Of a DNA stretch of 29,145 bases, positions 16,287 to 23,346 are shown piece after piece. The translations under genes and the position numbers were made by a program. The stretch is taken from assembly GCA_025360285.1 (NCBI GenBank), contig JANYCM010000069.1, positions 1-29,145 of the forward strand, read 5' to 3'. Origin of the DNA: Sphingomonadales bacterium. GTDB taxonomy: Bacteria; Pseudomonadota; Alphaproteobacteria; Sphingomonadales; Sphingomonadaceae. Position 1 is the stretch's first letter; the number at the start of each line of letters is the position of its first letter. Under the pieces are notes generated by a model. It saw only the letters and a program-made list of their open reading frames with translations. It ran no database searches and was not told where the DNA came from.

Positions 16287-17612
16287 ATGTTGCAACCGCC
16301 GCCCAATGATCTTGACGGCTTCTGGATGCCGTTCACCGACAATCGCTATTTCAAGGCCAATCCGCGCCTGCTCGCCGCGGCCAAGGGCATGTATTACCAG
16401 ACGCCGGAGGGGCGCACGATCCTCGATGGCACCGCCGGATTATGGTGCGTCAACGCTGGCCACAGCCGCGATTCGATCGTCGAAGCCATAAGGGAACAGG
16501 CCGGCAAGCTGGATTTCGCCCCGACATTCCAGTTGGGCCATCCGCTGGCCTTTCAGGTGGCGGCGCGGGTCGGGGCATTGATGCCCGGCGATCTTGACCG
16601 GGTGTTTTTTGCCAATTCCGGCTCTGAAGCCGTTGATACGGCGCTGAAGATCGCGCTGGCCTATCACCGGGCGCGCGGCCAGGGATCGCGGACCCGGCTG
16701 ATCGGGCGGGAACGCGGCTATCACGGTGTCGGCTTTGGCGGCATTTCGGTTGGTGGCATCGGCACCAACCGCCGGGTTTTCGGCCCCGGCCTGCCCGGTG
16801 CCGACCATCTGCCGCACACCCATGATCCGGCGCGCAACGCCTTCACCCGCGGGCAACCGCTGCATGGCGCGCATCTCGCCGATGCACTGGAGGGCCTTGT
16901 CGCGCTGCACGGCGCCGATACCATCGCCGCCGTCATCGTCGAACCCATGGCCGGGTCCACCGGCGTGTTGGTGCCGCCGCTCGGCTATCTCGAACGCCTG
17001 CGCGAAATCTGTGATCGCCATGGCATCTTGCTGATCTTTGACGAAGTCATCACCGGCTTTGGCCGGCTGGGTGCCGCCACCGCCTCGGAGCGGCTTGGCG
17101 TCACGCCGGACATGATTACCCTGGCCAAGGGCATCACCAACGCCGCGGTGCCGATGGGCGCCGTGGCCTGCCGGCGCGGCCTGTACGACACGGTGACCGG
17201 TGCCATGGCCGAGGCGGCGGGAATCGAGATGTTCCACGGCTATACCTATTCGGCGCACCCGCTGGCCTGTGCGGCGGCGCTCGCCACGCTTGATCTGTAT
17301 CGCGATGAAGCGCTGTTCGAACGCGCCCGCAGCCTGGAAGGCCGGTGGGAAGCAGCGGTGCATGATCTCGCCGGTGCCCGCCATGTCATTGATGTGCGCA
17401 ATTTGGGGCTGGTCGCCGGCATCGAACTGACACCGCGCCCCGGTGCACCGGGGGCCAGGGCGCAGGATCTGTTCCGCCGGCTGTTCGACACGGGCCTGCT
17501 GGTGCGCGCCACTGCCGACATCATCGCCCTGTCGCCGCCGCTGATCGTCGAGGAGGAACAGATCGACACGATGGTCCGCCAGATTGCAGCAGCGCTGGAC
17601 CGGATCGAATAA
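16287..17612 (+). CDS. Class III aminotransferase, omega-amino acid:pyruvate type
   Basis: A 441-residue PLP enzyme of fold type I. It starts with the DGFWMPFTDNRYFK and RTILDGTAGLWCVNAGH motifs typical of beta-alanine/omega-amino-acid:pyruvate aminotransferases. FFANSGSEAVDTALKIA (107-123) binds the PLP phosphate, IFDEVITGFGR holds D252, which contacts the PLP nitrogen, and TLAKGITNAAVPMG contains the Schiff-base K281. It would move an amino group from an omega-amino acid or amine to pyruvate. AAGG lies upstream of the ATG. It probably shares an operon with tdk and the peroxidase. Its stop is 5 bp from the convergent enoyl-CoA hydratase stop, leaving no room for a separate terminator. Confidence 0.92.
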   Translation: MLQPPPNDLDGFWMPFTDNRYFKANPRLLAAAKGMYYQTPEGRTILDGTAGLWCVNAGHSRDSIVEAIREQAGKLDFAPTFQLGHPLAFQVAARVGALMPGDLDRVFFANSGSEAVDTALKIALAYHRARGQGSRTRLIGRERGYHGVGFGGISVGGIGTNRRVFGPGLPGADHLPHTHDPARNAFTRGQPLHGAHLADALEGLVALHGADTIAAVIVEPMAGSTGVLVPPLGYLERLREICDRHGILLIFDEVITGFGRLGAATASERLGVTPDMITLAKGITNAAVPMGAVACRRGLYDTVTGAMAEAAGIEMFHGYTYSAHPLACAAALATLDLYRDEALFERARSLEGRWEAAVHDLAGARHVIDVRNLGLVAGIELTPRPGAPGARAQDLFRRLFDTGLLVRATADIIALSPPLIVEEEQIDTMVRQIAAALDRIE

Positions 17613-17617
17613 GCGCC

Positions 17618-18445
17618 CTATTTCCCGCTGAACTTCGGCACGCGCTTTTCCCGATAGCTGGCAAAGGCCTCGCGGAAATCGGCGCTGGCCGAGGCGATGT
17701 CCTGTTCGGTGTCGGCGGCGATGAAGCCGGTGGTGTAATCATCATCGATCGCTGTCCACACCTGCGCCTTCATCGCCGCCAGCGCGCGCGGCGCCGAATA
17801 GGTGGCGATATTGCGGGCATATTCGGTGACATAGGGCATCAGCGCGTCATCGTCGAAAACCGCATTGACCAGGCCCAGCCGTTCGGCCTCCACGCCGTCA
17901 AAACGCCGCGCCGTGTACAGCAGATCAAGCGCCCGCGCCTGGCCGATCAACCGCGTCAGCAACCAGGCCGAACCCTTTTCCCCCGGCACACCGATGCGCG
18001 CGAAAGTGGCGTTGAACATCGCCGATTTCGCCGCAAAACGGATGTCGCAATGCAGCGACAGGATGAATCCCCAGCCGAACGCGGGGCCGTTGACCGCCGC
18101 AATCGTCGGCTTGCGGCTGGTGATCAGCACCGGCCAGCCGCCGCTGTAATAGCGCGCCAGCGCCGGGCCGACATCATCGCCCCATACCGGCGTATGCGGC
18201 GGATGGGTGGCCAATCGGTGGCCGGCGCCACTGCCTATGATGCCCAGGTCCAGCCCGGCCGAAAAGCCGCGGCCGGCACCGGTGATGACGATCACCTTGG
18301 CGGCGGGGTCCTCGGCGGCACGGGCCACGGCGGCGAAAAAGGCGCTGAGCATGTCGGGCGTCAGCGCATTCAGCTTGTCGGGGCGGTTCAACGTGATCGT
18401 CGCGACACCCGCCTCGACGGCATAGAGGATCTGATCGTCGCTCAT
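17618..18445 (-). CDS. Enoyl-CoA hydratase/isomerase family (crotonase) protein
   Basis: A 275-residue crotonase-fold protein that hydrates or isomerises enoyl-CoA thioesters. VATITLNRPDKLNAL (about 14-28), the oxyanion-hole GRGFSAGLDLG (about 58-68) and AVNGPAFGWGF (about 117-127) are typical, and FARIGVPGEKGSAWLL has a Glu in the second catalytic region. The position of the first catalytic Glu is less clear, so the exact reaction (hydratase, isomerase or other) is open. The ATG overlaps the upstream monooxygenase-like gene stop by 4 bp (ATGA), so the two form an operon, perhaps for degradation of an acyl-CoA. Confidence 0.93.
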   Translation of the reverse strand: MSDDQILYAVEAGVATITLNRPDKLNALTPDMLSAFFAAVARAAEDPAAKVIVITGAGRGFSAGLDLGIIGSGAGHRLATHPPHTPVWGDDVGPALARYYSGGWPVLITSRKPTIAAVNGPAFGWGFILSLHCDIRFAAKSAMFNATFARIGVPGEKGSAWLLTRLIGQARALDLLYTARRFDGVEAERLGLVNAVFDDDALMPYVTEYARNIATYSAPRALAAMKAQVWTAIDDDYTTGFIAADTEQDIASASADFREAFASYREKRVPKFSGK

Positions 18446-19416
18446 GCGGCGAACCGGGCCAGACGATCAGCGATGATGCTGTGCGCCTCCGCCATGATGC
18501 CGTCGATGAGTTGCTGGCAGGTCGGGATATCATGGATCAGCCCGACGACCATGCCGCACGACCAGGCGCCGGCCTCCATCGTGCCCTCGGTCATGATCTT
18601 GGGGTAAACCCCGGCGACTTCCGGCAATATGTCCTGGATGGTGATGGCGTCGCCCAGTTCCTTTTCCTTGGCGAGCAGGCGTTCGACCGCGGCATTGTTA
18701 AGCACGCGTTCGGTGTTGCGCAGCGGCCGCATGACCAGCCGGGTGTCAAGCTCGGTCGCCGCGACAATGGCGTTCTTCACATTGATGTGCACCGGCGCCT
18801 CAACGGTGGCGATGAAGCGCGTGCCCATGTTGACGCCCTCGGCGCCCATCGCCAGCGCGGCCACCAGTTGCTTGCCATTGGCAACGCCGCCCGACGCGAC
18901 AAAGGGGATTTTCAATTCTTCGGCGGCGCGCGGCAACAGGATGAAGTTCGGCACATCATCCTCGCCAGGGTGCCCGCCGCATTCAAAGCCATCGACCGAA
19001 ACCGCGTCGCAGCCAATGGCTTCGGCCTTCAGCGAATGCCGCACCGAGGTGCATTTGTGGATGACCTTGATGCCGTTTTCCTTGAGGATCGGCAGCCATT
19101 TGACCGGGTTGTTGCCGGCGGTTTCGACAATCTTCACCCCGCCGTCGATGATCGCCTTGATGTAACCGGGGTAATCCGGCTGGGTGAAGGCCGGCAGGAA
19201 GGTCAGGTTCACGCCAAACGGCTTGTCGGTCATCGCGTGGCAGCGGGCGATTTCGGCGGCCAGCTTTTCGGGCGTCGATTGGGTGAGCCCGGTGATGATG
19301 CCCAGGCCACCGGCGTTCGACACGGCGGCGGCCATTTCGGCAAAGCCGACATAATGCATGCCGCCCTGGATGATCGGATGCTCGATGCCGAACAATTCGG
19401 TGATGCGCGTTTTCAT
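18442..19416 (-). CDS. Nitronate monooxygenase-like FMN protein (2-nitropropane dioxygenase family)
   Basis: A 324-residue TIM-barrel flavoprotein. It has TRITELFGIEHPIIQGGMHYVG at the N-terminus, SNAGGLGIITG (about 33-43), VDGFECGGHPGEDD (about 141-154, with the His in the place of the nitronate monooxygenase catalytic His), ASGGVANGKQLVAALAMGAEGVNMGTRF (FMN phosphate site, about 175-202) and MRPLRNTERVLN. Family members oxidise alkyl nitronates or propionate-3-nitronate; some are enoyl reductase-like. GGGGAG lies 8 nt before the ATG. Its operon partner is a crotonase, so an acyl-CoA-related role is equally possible. Confidence 0.9.
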   Translation of the reverse strand: MKTRITELFGIEHPIIQGGMHYVGFAEMAAAVSNAGGLGIITGLTQSTPEKLAAEIARCHAMTDKPFGVNLTFLPAFTQPDYPGYIKAIIDGGVKIVETAGNNPVKWLPILKENGIKVIHKCTSVRHSLKAEAIGCDAVSVDGFECGGHPGEDDVPNFILLPRAAEELKIPFVASGGVANGKQLVAALAMGAEGVNMGTRFIATVEAPVHINVKNAIVAATELDTRLVMRPLRNTERVLNNAAVERLLAKEKELGDAITIQDILPEVAGVYPKIMTEGTMEAGAWSCGMVVGLIHDIPTCQQLIDGIMAEAHSIIADRLARFAA

Positions 19417-19528
19417 GATGGTGGCTCCCCAGTTCGTTGGTTAACGTGAAGGTAAAGCGCGGGCGGATTGGGGGCAAGCTGGCTGTTGTAGTGAGGGTGC
19501 GGAGGCATCCCGCAAGGAAGCAAGGGAG

Positions 19529-19548
19529 GGCATGGGCAAGCCCATGCC
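19529..19548 (-). terminator. Perfect 8-bp hairpin downstream of tRNA-Gly
   Basis: GGCATGGG-CTTG-CCCATGCC on the minus strand, about 75 nt after the tRNA 3' end, followed by a pyrimidine-rich CTCCCTTGCTTCCTTG. It suits a terminator of the tRNA transcript, though the T tract is weak. The rest of 19417-19621 holds nothing I recognise. Confidence 0.45.
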
Positions 19549-19621
19549 GACGTCAGAAGCCGCCCCGCTGGCCGAGCTTGCGCCTGCCGGCGCGCATTGC
19601 TGCGCGCTCGCGGCGCTGCGC

Positions 19622-19695
19622 TGGAGCGGGTGAAGGGAATCGAACCCACGTATTCAGCTTGGGAAGCTGCTGCTCTGCCATTGAGCTACACCCGC
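19622..19695 (-). tRNA. tRNA-Gly (anticodon CCC)
   Basis: A 74-nt cloverleaf with encoded CCA. Acceptor GCGGGTG pairs with CACCCGC, the D arm is GCTCAATGGCAGAGC, the anticodon loop is TTCCCAA and the T arm GTGGGTTCGATTCCC-type. Anticodon CCC reads GGG glycine codons. It lies antisense to the region upstream of kynureninase, so that gene cannot start much before 19780. Confidence 0.95.
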
Positions 19696-19842
19696 AGCGC
19701 GGCGCAAACGGTGTTGACCTGCGGAGCGCAGCGCGTGCCACAACAGGCCGGCTGCGGTCAACCTCGTGCGGCGTTCAACATGCGGCAGCAGCGCCGGTTG
19801 AAAAGCCGGCCGCGCTCCCATATCGCAGCGCAGAAAGGTGCT

Positions 19843-21117
19843 TTGCCCGCAGGGTGCGCCGCATCGGGGGACAAGCGGCTGACCACGGACTTTTCTGGCC
19901 TTGCGGCGGCGCTTGATGCGGCGGACCCGCTGCGGCATTTTCGCGATGATTTCATCCTGCGCGATGACCTTGTTTATCTCGATGGCAATTCGCTGGGGGC
20001 TTTGCCGAAGGCCACACCGGCGCGCCTCGCCGAAACCGTGAGGGGCGAATGGGGCGAGGGCCTGATCAATTCCTGGCTCAGCGCCGATTGGGTGAACGCA
20101 CCGCGCCGCATCGGTGACAAGATTGCCGGGCTGGTCGGGGCGTCACCGGGCGAGGTGATCATCGCCGATTCGACATCGGTCAATATCTTCAAGGCGCTGA
20201 CCTCAGCAATGGCGCTGCGGCCGGATCGCCGGGTGATATTGTCGGAAGCCGGCAATTTCCCCACCGACCTTTACATGATGCAGGGGGTGGCGGCGTTCAG
20301 CGGCGGGCGCACCCGCATCGTCACCGCGCCCGGTGCTAGCGTTCTCGATCATCTGAACGACGACGTGGCGGCGCTGTTGCTGACCCAGGTGCATTACAAG
20401 ACCGGCGAAATCCGCGACATGGCAGCGGTGACGCGCGCCGCGCATGACAAGGGCGTGCTGGTCATCTGGGATCTCAGCCACAGCGTTGGCGCCATTCCGG
20501 TTGATCTTGGCGCCGCCAATGCCGATTTCGCGGTCGGCTGCGGCTATAAATTCCTCAACGGCGGCCCCGGCGCGCCGGCGTTCATCTTTGTGGCGCAGCG
20601 GCATCAGCATGTCATGCCGGCGCTTTCCGGCTGGTTCGGCCATGCCCGGCCCTTTGCCTTTGAGGATGATTATGCCCCGGCGCCGGGCATCGAACGCTTT
20701 CTGTGCGGCACGCCGCCGGTGCTCGGGCTGGCGGCGCTGGAGGTCGGGGTCGATCTGATGGCGCGCGCCGACATGGGGGCGCTGCGCCAGAAATCGCTGC
20801 GACTCGGCGATCTGTTCATGGCCTGCATGGCCGAATATTGTGGCGGCTTCGGCTTCACCCTGGTCAGCCCGGCCGATCCGGCGCGGCGCGGCAGCCATCT
20901 GTCCTATGCCCACCCCCAGGCGCATGCGATGGTCCAGGCGCTGAAGGCCCGCGATGTCATCGGTGATTTCCGCGCCCTGGACATCATGCGCTTCGGGCTG
21001 ACGCCGCTGTATTTACGCTACGTTGATGTCGTGACGGCAGTGACGACGCTGCGCGATATCTGCCTGACCGGTGCCTGGGACCGGCCGGAATTCCATGTCC
21101 GCGGCGCGGTGACCTGA
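19843..21117 (+). CDS. kynU: Kynureninase
   Basis: A PLP enzyme cleaving L-kynurenine to anthranilate and alanine (or 3-hydroxykynurenine) in tryptophan catabolism. The N-terminal DPLRHFRDDFIL and VYLDGNSLGALP, then GEVIIADSTSVNIFK, FPTDLYM, VIWDLSHSVGAIPVDL (PLP-nitrogen Asp) and GCGYKFLNGGPGAPAF with the Schiff-base Lys are all diagnostic. The start is uncertain. TTG 19843 follows AGAAAGG at close spacing (424 residues). ATG 19780 has no ribosome site and gives a basic extension. CTG 19879 has GGGGGA 8 nt upstream and gives the family's usual N-terminus (412 residues). No other kynurenine-pathway gene is nearby. Confidence 0.92.
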   Translation: MPAGCAASGDKRLTTDFSGLAAALDAADPLRHFRDDFILRDDLVYLDGNSLGALPKATPARLAETVRGEWGEGLINSWLSADWVNAPRRIGDKIAGLVGASPGEVIIADSTSVNIFKALTSAMALRPDRRVILSEAGNFPTDLYMMQGVAAFSGGRTRIVTAPGASVLDHLNDDVAALLLTQVHYKTGEIRDMAAVTRAAHDKGVLVIWDLSHSVGAIPVDLGAANADFAVGCGYKFLNGGPGAPAFIFVAQRHQHVMPALSGWFGHARPFAFEDDYAPAPGIERFLCGTPPVLGLAALEVGVDLMARADMGALRQKSLRLGDLFMACMAEYCGGFGFTLVSPADPARRGSHLSYAHPQAHAMVQALKARDVIGDFRALDIMRFGLTPLYLRYVDVVTAVTTLRDICLTGAWDRPEFHVRGAVT

Positions 21118-21151
21118 CGGGCGTGCTTTGGCCGATATTGTCAAATCCGGA

Positions 21152-21217
21152 TCGTCATACTGGCGTCCGCCATCATGACGAGTTGATTCAGCGAAAATGC
21201 TGCCATCGTGGCGGCAT
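21152..21217 (+). other. Two successive stem-loops after kynureninase
   Basis: Hairpin 1 (21152-21181): TCGTCAT pairs with ATGACGA, then a 2x2 internal mismatch, then TGGC/GCCA around a GTCC loop. Hairpin 2 (21197-21217): ATGCTGCC pairs with GGCGGCAT (one T-G wobble) around ATCGT. Neither is followed by a clear T run, so they could be a Rho-type or processed 3' end rather than a classical terminator. Confidence 0.35.
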
Positions 21218-21280
21218 GCCTGCCTCTGTCCTACACGGGCCAAATCGGTTAAAATGCAAACTCGCGCGTTTCTTTCTCAT

Positions 21281-21416
21281 TGATAAAATCGATTACTGGC
21301 GGGGTGCAAACCTGCGAAACGGCCGCAAACGACCGCAAAATCCGCCCGGAACAGGAAAATAAGGAAAATAACGCGGCGCCGTAACGAATTGTCGAGTGAT
21401 AAAATCGATCACTGCC
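21281..21416. repeat. 20-bp direct repeats flanking the 60-bp repeat
   Basis: TGATAAAATCGATTACTGGC (21281-21300) and TGATAAAATCGATCACTGCC (21397-21416) match at 18 of 20 positions, 116 bp apart. They bracket the dispersed repeat copy at 21334-21393. They may be duplicated regulator sites or the ends of a small inserted element. The rest of the 316-bp gap 21118-21433 holds the two stem-loops listed above and no gene. Confidence 0.5.
21334..21393 (+). repeat. Dispersed 60-bp repeat, copy 1
   Basis: This matches the minus strand of 28551-28610 at 49 of 60 positions by hand alignment. The 22-bp core AACAGGAAAATAAGGAAAATAA (21350-21371, just over one helical repeat twice) is identical in both copies. 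It is non-coding, AT-rich inside GC-rich DNA, and lies between kynureninase and the convergent 6-phosphogluconolactonase gene. Confidence 0.6.
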
Positions 21417-21433
21417 CAGGGCGGTTACCTGCC

Positions 21434-22135
21434 TCAGGCGCACCAATGGATATCGATATCCATGTCCAGATCGGCGAGCAGGCGGCCGACCGGCAAATTG
21501 CTCGAGGCGCCATCCTTCAGCGCTTTTTCAACGAGCTTGCGCTTGTCCTTGCCGGTCAGCACCAGGGTCAGGGTGCGCGCCGACACCAGCGCAGATTTGG
21601 TCAGGGTGACGCGGTTTACGGCCATGTTTTCCGGCATCGGATCGGGCCGCAGCCCCATGGCGCGGCGGATCTTGGGGCCATTCAGCGCGCCATCATAATC
21701 GGGGCCGGGGAAGATCGAAGCGACATGGCCATCGGCGCCGACGCCGAGCCAGGCGAGATCGAGTGGCCATTCCAGCGCCGCCAGCCGTTCGTCGGCGGCG
21801 CGGCCGGCGGCGACGGGATCGGTTTCGCCAGCGCACAGCGGCACCACACGGGCCTTTTTCGGCAGGAACAGCCGCGCCAGCATCCCGACATTGGACCGCG
21901 GATCGGTCGGCGGCACCAGCCGGTCATCGGTCGGCACGATCGTCACATCGGCCCATTCGATCTTGCGGGCCGCCAAAAGTTCGAGCGCCGCCTTGGGCGT
22001 CTCGCCGCCGGGAAAGGCGACGATGGCGCGGCCACGCGCCGTCAGCGCCTGTTCGATGATGAAGCCGACATCGCCAGCCACGGCTTCGGCCAATTCGGTG
22101 GGGCTGTCATAATCCCACCATTCCGCTTCAATCAT
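21434..22135 (-). CDS. pgl: 6-phosphogluconolactonase
   Basis: A 233-residue enzyme hydrolysing 6-phosphogluconolactone to 6-phosphogluconate in the pentose phosphate and Entner-Doudoroff pathways. It has GRAIVAFPGGETPKAALELL, the VTIVPTDDRLVPPTDPRSNVGML segment, and WLGVGADGHVASIFPG with the catalytic His region. The C-terminal VLTGKDKRKLVEKAL is also typical. Tandem ATGs lie at 22138 and 22135. GGAG is 3 nt from the first but 6 nt from the second, so I chose 22135. It is not adjacent to zwf or edd; it converges with kynureninase. Confidence 0.94.
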   Translation of the reverse strand: MIEAEWWDYDSPTELAEAVAGDVGFIIEQALTARGRAIVAFPGGETPKAALELLAARKIEWADVTIVPTDDRLVPPTDPRSNVGMLARLFLPKKARVVPLCAGETDPVAAGRAADERLAALEWPLDLAWLGVGADGHVASIFPGPDYDGALNGPKIRRAMGLRPDPMPENMAVNRVTLTKSALVSARTLTLVLTGKDKRKLVEKALKDGASSNLPVGRLLADLDMDIDIHWCA

Positions 22136-22198
22136 CATTCACTCCAGAACCAGCGAGCGGCGGCCTTTGGCACGTTTGCCGGCGCTGGTCACGCCCAA

Positions 22199-22789
22199 CT
22201 ATTTTTTTGCCTCGACGATCTGGTTCATCTCGATGGCGGTGCCGTCGGGATCGAAGAAATTGCAGCCCATGACATGGATTTCCGGGCCGCCATTTCGGCC
22301 GGGGTAAATCTGTTCGCGTACTTCGGCGGTGAAGGTGACGCCGGGCACCGCCTTGGCCATGGCGCAGCGCTTGGCGGCATCATCGGTATTGAGAATCAAC
22401 ACATGGCCGCCGGCCTGGAGGCGCTTCGGGTACGGATCGGCCGCCGGCAACGGCGGATCGAAATATTGCATCAGGCCGATCCAGCCGATGAAGGGATCAT
22501 TACCGTTGAGCAGCACCAGCCGCACCTTGTTGCCGGGCACACCGGCCGGCAGGGCAACGCCCGATACCGTCAGCCGCTGATCATAATTCATCTTCAGGCC
22601 GATGACGTCGCGGTACAGCTTCAGGCTGTTTTCCATATCGCGTACCAGGATGGTCAGGCGGCGAACGTCGGTGGGCAGGCGTTCCTTGGGCGCTTCCACT
22701 CCCGCCGCGGCTTTGCCGGTGGCGCTTTGGGCGAACACCGGTTGCACCGATCCGATGGCCAGGGCCGCCGCCAGTAAAATCCGCATCAT
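22199..22789 (-). CDS. VOC (glyoxalase/dioxygenase fold) family protein with signal peptide
   Basis: About 196 residues. A signal peptide (MMRILLAAALAIG...VFAQ, cleavage after about residue 21) is followed by one VOC repeat pair: RRLTILVRDMENSLKLYRDVIGL, VRLVLLNG, GGHVLILNTDD and FFDPDGTAIEMNQI. The first metal ligand position of glyoxalase I (a His before the first strand) is Arg here, while the later His (GGH) and Glu (IEM) are kept, so metal binding may be altered. The function is unknown; a periplasmic location is predicted. GAGGAG lies just upstream of ATG 22789, so a TTG at 22801 is unlikely. It follows the SixA-type phosphatase gene with an 8-bp gap. Confidence 0.85.
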   Translation of the reverse strand: MMRILLAAALAIGSVQPVFAQSATGKAAAGVEAPKERLPTDVRRLTILVRDMENSLKLYRDVIGLKMNYDQRLTVSGVALPAGVPGNKVRLVLLNGNDPFIGWIGLMQYFDPPLPAADPYPKRLQAGGHVLILNTDDAAKRCAMAKAVPGVTFTAEVREQIYPGRNGGPEIHVMGCNFFDPDGTAIEMNQIVEAKK

Positions 22790-22797
22790 ATCTCTCC

Positions 22798-23346
22798 TCA
22801 ATCGTCCGGGCCCAGCGTCGGATCAAGATCGCGGGGCCTGATGAAATGCGCCAGCACCGCCCGGCCGCCATCGACCTGGGCCCAGCGGTCGATATCCAGA
22901 TCGAGCCGGGCGAGCGTTGCCGTTGGATATTTCAGCTCTGCCTCCTGCCGCATCCGGCCACCGGGCGGCACCAGTTCGTGCAGCAGATCCTCAAGGCCGG
23001 GGTTGTGGCCGACGAGCAGCGCATTGTCGTGATGGGCAGCAAAGCCGGCAACAAGTTCGACCAGCGTCGCCGAGGACGACAAATAGATGCGGCTTTCATA
23101 GATCGGCGCCAGGCGGGCCTTCAGGCCGGCTTCGACACCCTCGATGGTCTGGCGGCAGCGTACCGCCGGGGAGGCGGCGACATGATCGAAATCCGGCATG
23201 GTGCCGTTATCCTGGGCGCTGCGCAGCCATTCGCCGATGCGCATGGCGGCACGGCGGCCGCGATCGTTCAGCGGCCGGTCGAAATCCCTGAGCAAAGGAT
23301 CATCATAGCCCGATTTGGCGTGGCGCAGCAGAGTCAGTGTCTTCAC
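22798..23346 (-). CDS. SixA-type histidine phosphatase family protein
   Basis: A 182-residue branch-1 histidine phosphatase. The phospho-accepting RHG-type motif is LLRHAKSGYDD (His9), and the second active-site His is in LLVGHNPGLEDLLHEL. In E. coli SixA dephosphorylates Hpt domains (ArcB); alphaproteobacterial relatives are mostly uncharacterised. The start is GTG 23346, overlapping the helicase stop by 4 bp (GTGA), so expression is coupled. A role on the Hpt-bearing kinases at 5883-11584 is conceivable but not shown by linkage, as the genes are 11 kb apart. Confidence 0.9.
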   Translation of the reverse strand: MKTLTLLRHAKSGYDDPLLRDFDRPLNDRGRRAAMRIGEWLRSAQDNGTMPDFDHVAASPAVRCRQTIEGVEAGLKARLAPIYESRIYLSSSATLVELVAGFAAHHDNALLVGHNPGLEDLLHELVPPGGRMRQEAELKYPTATLARLDLDIDRWAQVDGGRAVLAHFIRPRDLDPTLGPDD

